Positions 1 to 7,888 of a stretch of 21,324 bases of DNA are shown one piece after another; position 1 is the first letter of the stretch, and each line of letters opens with the position of its first letter. Both the position numbers and the translations under genes were made by a program. The notes under the pieces are model-generated. The model worked only from the letters and a program-made list of their open reading frames with translations. It was not told the DNA's origin and made no database searches. The stretch covers positions 1 to 21,324 of the forward strand of contig JAITNR010000079.1 of NCBI GenBank assembly GCA_031290375.1, read 5' to 3'. This stretch comes from Prevotellaceae bacterium. Lineage in GTDB: Bacteria > Bacteroidota > Bacteroidia > Bacteroidales > Paludibacteraceae.

Positions 1-356
1 GTAATAATCGGTTAAATACACAAGAAAGTTTAAGAAATTTTTCCCTGATAAAGTCGGAAAAATTTGTCGCAATTCTTGAAAGAAATAATACTTCTTTCAG
101 GGATTTTTTATTAATGAACAATGAATAATCTAAGAAAAGCAACAGCAGAGCACAGAAATCCCCGTATGGTGATTCATAAAAACGAATATATGAAACCTCT
201 ACGAGGTTTTTGGCAGAGAATTTAAGCATTTTTCTATTGATATTTATTCCCTGACGGGAAAAAGAACAGCACTGTTCTTAACTTGAGCCGGGACATTTAT
301 ATAATTATTTATTAGTATTTATATTATTTATCAAAAATTTTAAAGTTTTATTCAAA
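1..356. other. Gene-free hairpin-rich leader region
   Basis: No convincing coding frame is seen. The stretch carries a run of inverted repeats. A perfect 10-bp pair (AAATTTTTCC at 35-44 with GGAAAAATTT at 56-65) is followed by a terminator at 71-109. Three small perfect hairpins then follow: AAACCTC/GAGGTTT at 193-209, TTCCC/GGGAA at 247-260 and AAGAACAG/CTGTTCTT at 262-279. The last three precede the gene starting at 357 and may be part of its untranslated leader. No clear TAnnTTTG promoter is visible just upstream of 357. Confidence 0.5.
71..109 (+). terminator. Rho-independent terminator of an upstream gene outside the window
   Basis: An arm at 71-84 pairs with 92-105 (mostly Watson-Crick, two G-U pairs) around a 7-base loop, followed by a run of six T (104-109). 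This is a standard intrinsic terminator for a plus-strand gene ending left of the window. Confidence 0.65.
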
Positions 357-1751
357 ATGCAGACAGTAAAATTGTTATTATTTCCGCTGCTTTTCGCAGC
401 GATGGCGACGATGCCGAAAAGTGCAATGTCGCAGGTTACAATCGGAGCCGACCGCGACCCGCAGAGTTTTTCTGTGCTGGAACTTGTCAGCAACGGACAA
501 ATGGGCTTGCGGCTGCCGCAACTCAAAGAAAATCAGCGCAATGCTATTCAAACGCAGATAGAAGGTTCTGCTGCTGCCACAAAGGAATTGGCAAAAGGGC
601 TGACTATCTACAACATTGACGCAAAATGCGTACAGTACTGGAACGGCGGCGAATGGATTCCCGCAGGCATCTGCGGAGTTGTAGTTCCTTCTATTGACTT
701 TCCCGCCCCTGTTGATTGTACTCAACCTGTTCCGCCTGTTACTTTTATGGCTTACAACCTCGGTGCCGACCCTTCACTTGACACGCCCAAGAAACAGATG
801 CAATACCTTGCAACCCACGCTTACGATCCACTTGACGCTACTGTTTACGGCGGTTTTTTTCAGTGGGGACGCGGTTACATAGAAGACCAAGCCTTGCCTG
901 AGCAGCGGAAAGTCGGTTGGAAACACGCTGTACAACTTGATACCCTTCCCGACGGCACTATCACTGCTCGTAAACGCCGCTTGGGTGGACTTAACGGCGC
1001 AGTATCTCGTGCTAATGTTATTGCAGGTAATGGTTATGATTCTAACGGTCAGCCTAAATCCCCTAACAATGTCCTGTTTGTTACTGGTGAGTATGATTGG
1101 TCAAATGCCGCTGCAACAGACATATACAAACTTTGGGGTAACGGTGAGCTTGTTGGTTACATTTTTGCTACTCCTGCTTATGGTGCTGTTCCTGAAAACT
1201 CTGAAACTCCGACCAAGTATTACCAAGAGACAAAATGGGTTAATCCGCAGAACAATCCTTGTCCTTCCGGCTTTCGCGTTCCTACACAGGATGAATGGGA
1301 GCGTATTGGGGCTTATGATTGTGCCCCTAATTCTGCTGGCGGTAATTTTTCCACTTCTGTCAGTGGTAAAGTTCCTAATAATAATCCTAATTTGACTTGG
1401 GTGCCTGTTGCTTGCGGGGCTATTTCCGGCAACTGTAAAGCTGAAGTTTGGGCGATCAGTACCCGTTCGGGTTACGCTATTTATACGACAGCCGACTGGA
1501 CAGCCAACAGTTCTTACACGACTGACCTCACTAATCCTCTCGCCAAAGAGCCTTTGCTTTTCTTGCCCGCAGCAGCCTTCCGCGACAGCAGCGGCGATAT
1601 GGACGTCGTAGGCCGCTACGGCTACTACTGGAGCAGTACGGTTAACTCGGCGTACTCGCTCAGCCTGAACTTCAGCTCTGGGGTCTTCTATCCGAAGAAC
1701 AACGACTACAGAGCGTACGGGTTTAGTTTGCGTTGTGTCGCAGAAAATTAA
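357..1751 (+). CDS. Exported FISUMP-domain (Fib_succ_major) surface protein with variable-looking C-terminal tail
   Basis: The 464-residue protein starts with a signal peptide (hydrophobic residues 5-17, likely cleavage near AMS-Q26), so it is exported. From about residue 125 to the end it matches the Fibrobacter succinogenes major paralogous domain (TIGR02145), a fold related to C-type lectin/FGE proteins. Landmarks are NLGAD near 134, a YGGFFQWGRG segment, CPSGFRVPTQDEW, LPAAAFRDSSG, YYWSST at 423-428 and the closing GFSLRCV at 455-461. The function of this family is not known; surface adhesion or ligand binding is an inference. The gene stands alone, with a strong hairpin directly after the stop. 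Codon use changes along the gene: the middle favours T-ending codons, while the last ~60 codons are rich in NAC/AGC codons and higher in GC. That tail resembles the variable region of diversity-generating retroelement targets, but no reverse transcriptase or template repeat lies in the window. Confidence 0.85.
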   Translation: MQTVKLLLFPLLFAAMATMPKSAMSQVTIGADRDPQSFSVLELVSNGQMGLRLPQLKENQRNAIQTQIEGSAAATKELAKGLTIYNIDAKCVQYWNGGEWIPAGICGVVVPSIDFPAPVDCTQPVPPVTFMAYNLGADPSLDTPKKQMQYLATHAYDPLDATVYGGFFQWGRGYIEDQALPEQRKVGWKHAVQLDTLPDGTITARKRRLGGLNGAVSRANVIAGNGYDSNGQPKSPNNVLFVTGEYDWSNAAATDIYKLWGNGELVGYIFATPAYGAVPENSETPTKYYQETKWVNPQNNPCPSGFRVPTQDEWERIGAYDCAPNSAGGNFSTSVSGKVPNNNPNLTWVPVACGAISGNCKAEVWAISTRSGYAIYTTADWTANSSYTTDLTNPLAKEPLLFLPAAAFRDSSGDMDVVGRYGYYWSSTVNSAYSLSLNFSSGVFYPKNNDYRAYGFSLRCVAEN

Positions 1752-1752
1752 T

Positions 1753-1797
1753 TGTCTGAACTGTGATTTTAATCATATTAAAATCACAGTTTAGACA
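1753..1797 (+). terminator. Long stem-loop directly after the FISUMP gene
   Basis: A 21-bp stem (1753-1773 with 1777-1797, one G-U pair) closes on a 3-base CAT loop and begins 1 base after the stop codon. There is no T-run behind it, so it may act as an mRNA 3' end or stabiliser rather than a classic intrinsic terminator. Confidence 0.6.
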
Positions 1798-1803
1798 GAA
1801 AGG

Positions 1804-1840
1804 AAAATCGGACAGCCTCAAAATGGGGTTGTCAGATTTT
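1804..1840 (+). terminator. Second stem-loop, terminator-like
   Basis: AAAATCGGACAGCC (1804-1817) pairs with GGTTGTCAGATTTT (1827-1840) with one mismatch and one G-U pair. The A-flank and T-ending arm give an A/T-stem terminator shape. It lies six bases after the previous hairpin. Confidence 0.5.
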
Positions 1841-1935
1841 GTCATCATCACTTTTGACTATTAAGCCTAATTTTTATATAGACCATTTTGGTATAAGAAG
1901 ATATTGTTTATTGTTTTTGCAAATTTAACTCATAA

Positions 1936-1970
1936 AAAAACAGTCTGTTTTTTATGAACAGACCGTTTTT
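1936..1970 (-). terminator. Terminator of the EF-G paralog gene
   Basis: Read on the minus strand, the arm AAAAACGGTCTGTT (1970 down to 1957) pairs with AACAGACTGTTTTT (1949 down to 1936), with one G-U pair, and the second arm runs into further T. It lies 24 bases beyond the minus-strand stop at 1994. Confidence 0.75.
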
Positions 1971-1993
1971 CGCTATAAAAAACACAAAAAGTT

Positions 1994-4156
1994 CTACTCT
2001 TCTTCTTTCCTTGTTGCCTCGTACTCCTTTATGAGTTTATCCTGAACGTCCATAGGGCAAAGTTCGTAGGCGTTGAATTTCATCGAGAATGATGCTCTGC
2101 CACCCGAAAGCGAACTCAATGCGGTAGAATAACTCGAAAGTTCTTTCAAAGGCATCTTAGCTTTTAGATGCTCAAAACCCCTTTCGGAATGCATTCCCAT
2201 CACTACACCACGTCTTCCTTGCAGGTCGCTCATTACATCGCCCATTCTGTCGCTTGGCACAAATACATCCACATCATAAATCGGCTCAAGCAATTTAGGT
2301 CCTGCCTCTTTGAACGCCTGAGCAAAAGCGTTTCTGCCAGCCAAGCGGAACGAAATTTCGTTTGAATCAACGGGGTGCATTTTCCCATCATAAACAATCA
2401 CTCTAATGTCGCGTGCATACGAGCCTGTAAGTGGTCCCTGCTCTATTCTGTCCATAATCCCCTTGAGGATTGCAGGCATAAACCTTGTATCAATCGAGCC
2501 ACCAACAATTGAGTTGATGAAAACGAGTTTTCCTCCCCATTCCAAAGGAATTTCCTGAGTGTCTCGTACCGAAACTTTATGTTCCTGTCCACCAAATTTA
2601 TAGATGTCCTTAGGGGGTTCACCCTCAATAAACGGCTCTATAATCATGTGAACTTCACCGAACTGTCCTGCTCCGCCGGACTGTTTTTTGTGGCGATAGT
2701 CGGCTCTTGCAGCTTTGGTAATGGTTTCACGATAAGGAATTCTCGGCTCTTGGAACTCAATCATTATCTTATCATTTTTCTCAACTCTCCATTTGAGAGT
2801 TCTGAGGTGAAATTCGCCTTGTCCGTAAAGGATAGTTTGACGAAGTTCTTTCGACTGCTCAACAATCCAGGTCGGATCCTCAGCGTGCAATTTGCTGAGT
2901 ACTTCGGACAGTTTCTCGTCCTCGCTCTCGTTTTGAGCCTTGATGGCACGGCGATATTTCGAAGAAGGATATTTAATTTCGGGATATTCCCAATCACAAT
3001 CTTTTGAGTTGAGGGTATTGCCGGTACGAACATCTTTGAGTTTGACCGTAGCACCTATGTCTCCTGCAACAACCTGTTCTATTTTTGTACGTGTTTGCCC
3101 CTGAACGCAAAAAAGTTGGCTGATACGCTCTTTACTATCGTTGCGGCTGACGTTAGTTACATCATCACCCTCATTGATTTTGCCTGACAGCACTTTAAAA
3201 TAAAGGACTTCTCCTATATGTGGCTCTATGCTTGTTTTGAATACAAAAAGACTTGTGGGAGCATTTACATCGGGCTTAACCTCAACATTGTTGGTTGTAA
3301 CGGGATTTTTCATCTCCGTAGCAGACGCAGCAACATTACCCAAAAACTCCATTAAACGTCTAACACCCATAGACCTGCCTGCACAAACACACAAAACAGG
3401 GTACATTCCGCACGAAACCACGCCTTTATGAACGCCATCAAACATATCTTCCTGCGAGAGAGAACCATCTTCAAAAAATTTCTCCATCAGAGTTTCATCA
3501 TTTTCGGCAGCCGCCTCAATCAAAGTGCTGTGCAGTTCTTCTGCCTTTGCCTTTTCTGAATCGGGAATATCAAGTTCTTCGGGTGCTCCACCTTCTGCCT
3601 TCCATTTGTACATCTTCATTTTCAACACATCAATAACAGCGTTAAACTCTGTACCGGCATTCAAAGGATACTGAATAAGTATTACTTTCGAGCCAAAACT
3701 CTCTTTCAACTGCTCAAGAGTCCTGTCAAAATCGGTTTTATCGGTATCAAGGTAATTTACGGCAAAAACAACAGGTTTTTGCAATTTTTCTGCGTTACGG
3801 AAATGGTTTTGCGTACCAACTTCAACTCCGTATTGAGCATTAACCAAAAGCACTGCCTGGTCAGTAACGGAGAGCGAAGTGATTGCGCCACCGATAAAAT
3901 CGTCCGAACCGGGACAGTCGATGAGATTCAGTTTTTTGTTTGCCCATTCGGCATAAACAACGGTTGGCAAAACGGAGTAACCATATTCCTGCTCTACAGG
4001 AAAATAGTCTGAAACAGTGTTTTTGCCATCTACTGTTCCCTTACGTTTGATTGCTCCACTCTCGAAAAGCATCGCTTCTACAAGAGTGGTTTTCCCAGAG
4101 CCTGAACTGCCCAATAATGAGATATTTCTGACTTCAGAAGTCTGATAAACTTTCAT
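1994..4156 (-). CDS. fusA2: Elongation factor G paralog (EF-G2 type) with degenerate GTPase motifs
   Basis: The 720-residue protein has the full EF-G layout: G domain (about 1-280), domain II (about 300-390), then domains III-V ending with the GRRG-containing domain V. It differs from a canonical EF-G at the nucleotide motifs. The P-loop is GSSGSGKT (16-23). The switch I ERGIT-type segment is replaced by EQEYGYSV. The G3 motif reads DCPGSDDF (80-87), so the catalytic His of DTPGHVDF is Ser84. The G4 motif NKxD is NYLD (134-137). These changes predict weak or absent GTP hydrolysis. In Bacteroides thetaiotaomicron a second EF-G (EF-G2) is known to support translation without GTPase activity during nutrient limitation and gut colonisation, and this gene is most likely its counterpart. 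The gene is transcribed alone, between its own terminator and the rbfA promoter region. A weak TACCTTGC -7-like box lies about 60 bases upstream. Confidence 0.9.
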   Translation of the reverse strand: MKVYQTSEVRNISLLGSSGSGKTTLVEAMLFESGAIKRKGTVDGKNTVSDYFPVEQEYGYSVLPTVVYAEWANKKLNLIDCPGSDDFIGGAITSLSVTDQAVLLVNAQYGVEVGTQNHFRNAEKLQKPVVFAVNYLDTDKTDFDRTLEQLKESFGSKVILIQYPLNAGTEFNAVIDVLKMKMYKWKAEGGAPEELDIPDSEKAKAEELHSTLIEAAAENDETLMEKFFEDGSLSQEDMFDGVHKGVVSCGMYPVLCVCAGRSMGVRRLMEFLGNVAASATEMKNPVTTNNVEVKPDVNAPTSLFVFKTSIEPHIGEVLYFKVLSGKINEGDDVTNVSRNDSKERISQLFCVQGQTRTKIEQVVAGDIGATVKLKDVRTGNTLNSKDCDWEYPEIKYPSSKYRRAIKAQNESEDEKLSEVLSKLHAEDPTWIVEQSKELRQTILYGQGEFHLRTLKWRVEKNDKIMIEFQEPRIPYRETITKAARADYRHKKQSGGAGQFGEVHMIIEPFIEGEPPKDIYKFGGQEHKVSVRDTQEIPLEWGGKLVFINSIVGGSIDTRFMPAILKGIMDRIEQGPLTGSYARDIRVIVYDGKMHPVDSNEISFRLAGRNAFAQAFKEAGPKLLEPIYDVDVFVPSDRMGDVMSDLQGRRGVVMGMHSERGFEHLKAKMPLKELSSYSTALSSLSGGRASFSMKFNAYELCPMDVQDKLIKEYEATRKEEE

Positions 4157-4499
4157 AAAATATTAGGTATTAATTAGTTATAATTCTTTAGAAATTAGAC
4201 AAAAATCTTCGCAAGGTAACATTTTTTTTTGATTTAAACAAGAGAAATTTTTCAGGCAATTGTCGGAGCTGTGCATTACCGCAGTGGGCTATGGCTTATC
4301 CGATTATGAAAATTACGCTTTTGAGGCGAAATAATGCCTCAAAAAAAGTTTTAGCCTTGCTATGCTTTTTTTTCATAACTTTGCTTTTCGTTGTTTGTGG
4401 GTGGTACGGTGTAAATTCCGAGAGGTTATTTTGCACTTGTACAATGGATTAGCCTGCTTATAATGTTTTCATACAATATCAATTAAATAAAAACAAAAG
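4157..4499. other. Divergent intergenic region between fusA2 and rbfA
   Basis: No gene is seen in this 343-base stretch. It holds the divergent promoters of the minus-strand EF-G paralog and plus-strand rbfA. A perfect 9-bp hairpin, TTTTGAGGC/GCCTCAAAA, spans 4319-4344 upstream of the rbfA -7 box. It is followed by A rather than T on the plus strand, so it is not a standard terminator in that direction. Confidence 0.5.
4376..4383 (+). promoter_or_regulatory. Bacteroidota -7 box for rbfA operon
   Basis: TAACTTTG matches the TAnnTTTG -7 consensus of the Bacteroidota primary sigma factor. It implies a 5' leader of roughly 110 bases before rbfA. Confidence 0.55.
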
Positions 4500-4835
4500 A
4501 TGCAACCCACAAGAGAAGAGAAAATTCAGAGAATGTTGCAAAAGGAATTGAGTGAGATTTTTTTGCTCCATGCTCGCGAGCAGCAGGGAATTATGATTTC
4601 AGTGAGTGATATTCGTATCACTGCTGATTTGAGTCAGGCAAAGGTTTATCTCAGTATTTTTCCGAAAGAAAAAGCACAGGATGTTTTTTCTGTAATCAAC
4701 ATTGACACAAAAACTTTCAGGTTTGAGTTGGGCAGGCGAATACGCCATCAACTCAGAGTAGTGCCTGAATTGCAGTTTATTTTGGACAATTCGCTTGATT
4801 ATTTGGAAAAAATTGATGAATTGCTGAAAAAATAA
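4500..4835 (+). CDS. rbfA: Ribosome-binding factor A
   Basis: The 111-residue protein fits the usual length of RbfA, a KH-like protein that binds the 30S subunit and helps mature the 5' end of 16S rRNA. The family pattern is visible: N-terminal R-x2-KIQRMLQKELSEI helix, central SVSDIRITADLSQAKVYLSI strand region, and a C-terminal RHQLRVVPELQFILDNSLDYLEKIDELL segment ending the fold. The next gene starts 3 bases after the stop, so the two are almost certainly one operon. This rbfA plus permease order is common in Bacteroidales. A leader of ~110 bases from the -7 box at 4376 is likely. Confidence 0.95.
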   Translation: MQPTREEKIQRMLQKELSEIFLLHAREQQGIMISVSDIRITADLSQAKVYLSIFPKEKAQDVFSVINIDTKTFRFELGRRIRHQLRVVPELQFILDNSLDYLEKIDELLKK

Positions 4836-4838
4836 ATT

Positions 4839-6101
4839 ATGTTTAAAAATAGCCTGAGTGATTTAAGGTTTGTATTTTTTGTTGCTTTTCGCTATCTTTT
4901 CTCGCAAAAAAAGCAGAACGCGATAAATCTGATCAGCATTATTTCGGTGTTTGGTGTGGTGGTTTCTACTGCTGCTCTTGTGTGTGTGTTGTCCGTATTC
5001 AATGGTTTTTCGGATATGTTTGAAAAGTCCATTGGAGACATTGCCCCCGAACTGCAAATCACTGCAAAACAAGGCAAAACTTTTGATTTTCCCAAGATAG
5101 AGGAGAAAATTGCTGAAATTAAGAATATTGCAGTGGTTTCGCAGGTAATTCAGGACAATGCACTGATTGACTACAACGGTAGTCAAACCCCGATTATACT
5201 GAAAGGAGTGGATAAAAACTACAAACGGATTATTAACGCAGACTCTCTGATGATTTCTGGCAACTATCGGCTCTACGACTTTGAGTTTGATGTGTCGGTG
5301 GTAGGTTACGGCTTGGCGTACAGCCTCAATTTGGGTGTGGATTACGTTACTCCGCTCTCCATTTATGCTCCACGCAGAGAGGGCAAAATCAACATCGCCC
5401 GTCCTGATGCGGCTTTTAAAAGGGGAGAACTGCTTGTTTCGGGGCTTTTTGCTTCATTACAGACCGAATTTGATGACAAAATGATTATTGCTCCTATCGA
5501 ATTTGTGAAAAATCTTTACGACTATGATTCGGTAACAGTGTCGGCGGTAGAACTCAAATTGAAAGATATAAAACACTTGAAATTGACCGAAAATCAATTA
5601 TATAAATCGTTGGGAAAGGAATTTTTGGTGCAAAATCGACACGAACAGCAAAAAGACTATTTTAACATTATTAGAATTGAACGGCTGATAATTTTTATCA
5701 TTCTGGCTTTCATACTTTTTATTGCGATTTGCAATATAATCAGTTCGTTATCAATAATTTTAATAGAAAAGAAGGACGATATTCAGATATTCAAAAATAT
5801 TGGTGCCAACTCCAGACGTATCAGACAGATATTTATTGTTGAGGGGTGGCTGATGTCAATTATTGGGGCAGTGGTCGGAGTAATTTTAGGACTGATGACC
5901 TGTTTTTTACAATACAAATTCGGATTTATCAAAATGGGAGACGCTTCATCTGTGGAGAATTATCCTGTTGTGATACAGTTTATTGACATCTTTGCCGTTT
6001 TTCTTACCGTTTTAGTAATAGGTTTTTTAGCTGCGTTCTACCCTGTCAAGTATTTTTTAAGGGAAAAAGAAAGATCTTCTGATATTTTTGATTTGAAATA
6101 A
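4839..6101 (+). CDS. LolC/LolE-type ABC transporter permease (FtsX/MacB fold)
   Basis: The 420-residue protein has the four-helix permease arrangement of LolC/LolE. There is one helix near the N-terminus (about 30-52, with the preceding RYLFSQKKQNAINLIS motif typical of the family), a long periplasmic domain (about 55-280), and three C-terminal helices (about 283-310, 335-360 and 384-412). Between the second and third helices is the cytoplasmic EKKDDIQIFKNIGANSRRIRQIF coupling segment. In the Lol pathway such permeases extract lipoproteins from the inner membrane with the LolD ATPase. No ATPase gene is in the window, so the partner must be encoded elsewhere. It is translated from the rbfA transcript, 3 bases downstream of rbfA. 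LolC and LolE cannot be told apart here. Confidence 0.88.
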   Translation: MFKNSLSDLRFVFFVAFRYLFSQKKQNAINLISIISVFGVVVSTAALVCVLSVFNGFSDMFEKSIGDIAPELQITAKQGKTFDFPKIEEKIAEIKNIAVVSQVIQDNALIDYNGSQTPIILKGVDKNYKRIINADSLMISGNYRLYDFEFDVSVVGYGLAYSLNLGVDYVTPLSIYAPRREGKINIARPDAAFKRGELLVSGLFASLQTEFDDKMIIAPIEFVKNLYDYDSVTVSAVELKLKDIKHLKLTENQLYKSLGKEFLVQNRHEQQKDYFNIIRIERLIIFIILAFILFIAICNIISSLSIILIEKKDDIQIFKNIGANSRRIRQIFIVEGWLMSIIGAVVGVILGLMTCFLQYKFGFIKMGDASSVENYPVVIQFIDIFAVFLTVLVIGFLAAFYPVKYFLREKERSSDIFDLK

Positions 6102-6134
6102 ACTATAGAAAAACGTATTACTGCTTTACAGCTA

Positions 6135-6926
6135 CTAATCTTCTCCCGCCAGCAAAGCACAGCCCCATGCGGGAAAATATTCGCTGTTTTCGGGTAAAAC
6201 CAATTCATTGTCAGACAGGTGCAGAATTTCTTTAAAGGCATCTCTAAGAGCAGGGATAAAGGTCAGAGGTCCGCCTGTACAAAGCAGTTTCGGTTGTATC
6301 TGATGTCCGCGTACAAGCGTGGTAACTGCCTGTAGAGCAACGGTATGCAATATCGACATCGCCACGTCTGGTATGGGAACGTTGCCAGAAATAAGGTTCT
6401 GCACATCCGTTTTGGCAAACACGCCACAACGCGAGGCAACGGGGTACTTCTTCTTGTATTCAAGGGCTTTGTTGCTCAAGTCGCTAACTGTAATATTCAT
6501 TAAATCAGCCATTTGGTCGATGAATGCACCCGTCCCGCCTGCACACGAACCATTCATACGGATATCGGGTTGCTTGCCATCCTCAAAAAAGACTATTTTG
6601 GCATCTTCGCCGCCCAAATCCATCAAAGTATGTGTGTCCGGGTAAATTTGACGGATAACGGCAATAGCTGCTATAACTTCCTGAACAAATTCAAATCCGG
6701 CACGTTCTGCTACGCCCATTCCTGCCGAACCTGTGATATTAATACGGAATTTGGCTTCGGGGAAAATCTTGCCAATTCGGTCGATTTCCTGCGAAAGCAT
6801 ACCCTTCACATCTGCTTTGTGCCGCACATAAGCTTTGTGAACAACGCTGTTTGCGCCGTCCAACACTAACATTTTCAGGGTGGTAGAACCAATGTCCATG
6901 CCTATTTTATATGTTTTGTCTGCCAT
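6135..6926 (-). CDS. Acyl-CoA dehydratase activase-like ASKHA ATPase (HgdC/BcrAD-BadFG family)
   Basis: From the ATG at 6926 the protein has 263 residues, the length of HgdC-type activases. A TTG four codons upstream is also in frame but is less likely as the start. Seen motifs are the ASKHA phosphate loop DIGSTTLK (11-18), DLGGEDAK (103-110) and the two cluster cysteines C128 (in SCAGGTGAF) and C167 (in SRCGVFAK). In the homodimer these would hold the bridging [4Fe-4S] cluster. The TGGPL segment near 218 is the second phosphate region. The family uses ATP to push a low-potential electron into a 2-hydroxyacyl-CoA dehydratase or benzoyl-CoA reductase. No dehydratase subunits are nearby. In many Bacteroidales this domain begins a much longer multi-domain protein, but here the frame closes right after the activase domain, 33 bases from the convergent permease stop. 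Confidence 0.85.
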   Translation of the reverse strand: MADKTYKIGMDIGSTTLKMLVLDGANSVVHKAYVRHKADVKGMLSQEIDRIGKIFPEAKFRINITGSAGMGVAERAGFEFVQEVIAAIAVIRQIYPDTHTLMDLGGEDAKIVFFEDGKQPDIRMNGSCAGGTGAFIDQMADLMNITVSDLSNKALEYKKKYPVASRCGVFAKTDVQNLISGNVPIPDVAMSILHTVALQAVTTLVRGHQIQPKLLCTGGPLTFIPALRDAFKEILHLSDNELVLPENSEYFPAWGCALLAGED

Positions 6927-7067
6927 TTTATTTTTCAAAATGATAATTCACAATGTTGCAAAGTCATTGGGGCTAATTGCCTGCAACACAAAACTGATGA
7001 CACAGTGTTTGTATTGCTGTACAAATGCTTGATTCACTGCTTGGAATGTCGTAATATGCGTAATTCC

Positions 7068-7727
7068 CTAAGCCAAGTCTAATTTTTCGCCGAAACACAA
7101 ATCGCCGGCATCACCGATTCCCGGCACTATATAGGCGTGTTCGTTAAGATGCTCATCAACTGCGGCTGTCCAGATAATGGTATTTTCAGGCAGTTTCCCA
7201 GCAAGATAATTCAACGCTTGAGTAGAGGCGATAATGCTTACAACGTGCAGATTGTCAGGCATTCCATGTGAAAGCAATGCCTTGTAGGACATCTCCATAG
7301 AACCGCCTGTGGCAAGCATAGGGTCGCATATAATCAGTGTTTTACCATTTAGATTCGGAGCAGAAATATATTCCACGTGAATGTCAAAATTGGTTGCATC
7401 GCAATATTTTCTATAAGCCGAAACAAAGGCATTTTCGGCGTGGTCGAACATTGAGAGAAAGCCGTAATGTAAAGGCAAGCCTGCACGCAGGATTGAGGCA
7501 ACAACCAATTTTTCCTCTATCACATTAACGCTGGCAAAACCAAGTGGTGTTTTTACATCTGTTTGCCTGTATTTTAACACTTTACTTAATTCCAAAGCCA
7601 TTATTTTCCCAACTCTCTCAATATTTCGGCGAAACCTGAGTGCATCATTTTGAATACTCTCATCGCGAATTTCACTGATGAAATTATTCAAAAGCGAATT
7701 TTCCAAACTTAAATTATTAATTTTCAT
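7068..7727 (-). CDS. upp: Uracil phosphoribosyltransferase
   Basis: The 219-residue protein fits the family. It makes UMP from uracil and PRPP in pyrimidine salvage. The PRPP loop LIICDPMLATGGSM is at 131-144. An ASILRAGLPLHYGF segment at 77-90 holds the first conserved Arg. The C-terminal PGIGDAGDLCFG segment (about 202-213) is the uracil-binding loop. It starts at the ATG at 7727 and has no close operon partner: the activase gene follows after 141 bases, and a terminator separates it from the TPR gene upstream. Confidence 0.95.
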   Translation of the reverse strand: MKINNLSLENSLLNNFISEIRDESIQNDALRFRRNIERVGKIMALELSKVLKYRQTDVKTPLGFASVNVIEEKLVVASILRAGLPLHYGFLSMFDHAENAFVSAYRKYCDATNFDIHVEYISAPNLNGKTLIICDPMLATGGSMEMSYKALLSHGMPDNLHVVSIIASTQALNYLAGKLPENTIIWTAAVDEHLNEHAYIVPGIGDAGDLCFGEKLDLA

Positions 7728-7821
7728 ATTTTTCGTAGTTAGTTATCGGACTAAACCCATAACTCGCCTAATAACAGGCAGTTAGTAATTGAACATGTTG
7801 CTTTCACCTGTTTGCTTTCTC

Positions 7822-7847
7822 AAAAAAGCCCGAAAAAAATTTCGAGC
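7822..7847 (-). terminator. Rho-independent terminator of the TPR gene
   Basis: On the minus strand GCTCGAAA (7847-7840) pairs with TTTCGGGC (7835-7828), one G-U pair and a 4-base loop, followed by six T (7827-7822). It lies about 40 bases past the TPR stop codon. Confidence 0.85.
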
Positions 7848-7888
7848 CCCACAAAATGAAAAAAAAATTACAATTAATTACAAAAACA

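Noticed and set aside
378..725. 115-codon minus-strand frame within the FISUMP gene
   Set aside because: A shadow of the signal peptide and N-terminal coding region on the opposite strand; no features of its own.
2579..3007. 142-codon plus-strand frame antisense to the EF-G paralog
   Set aside because: The minus strand is a full-length conserved EF-G; the antisense frame is a codon-bias shadow.
6513..6869. 118-codon plus-strand frame antisense to the activase
   Set aside because: Both cluster cysteines and ATP motifs are on the minus strand; the plus frame shows no domain.
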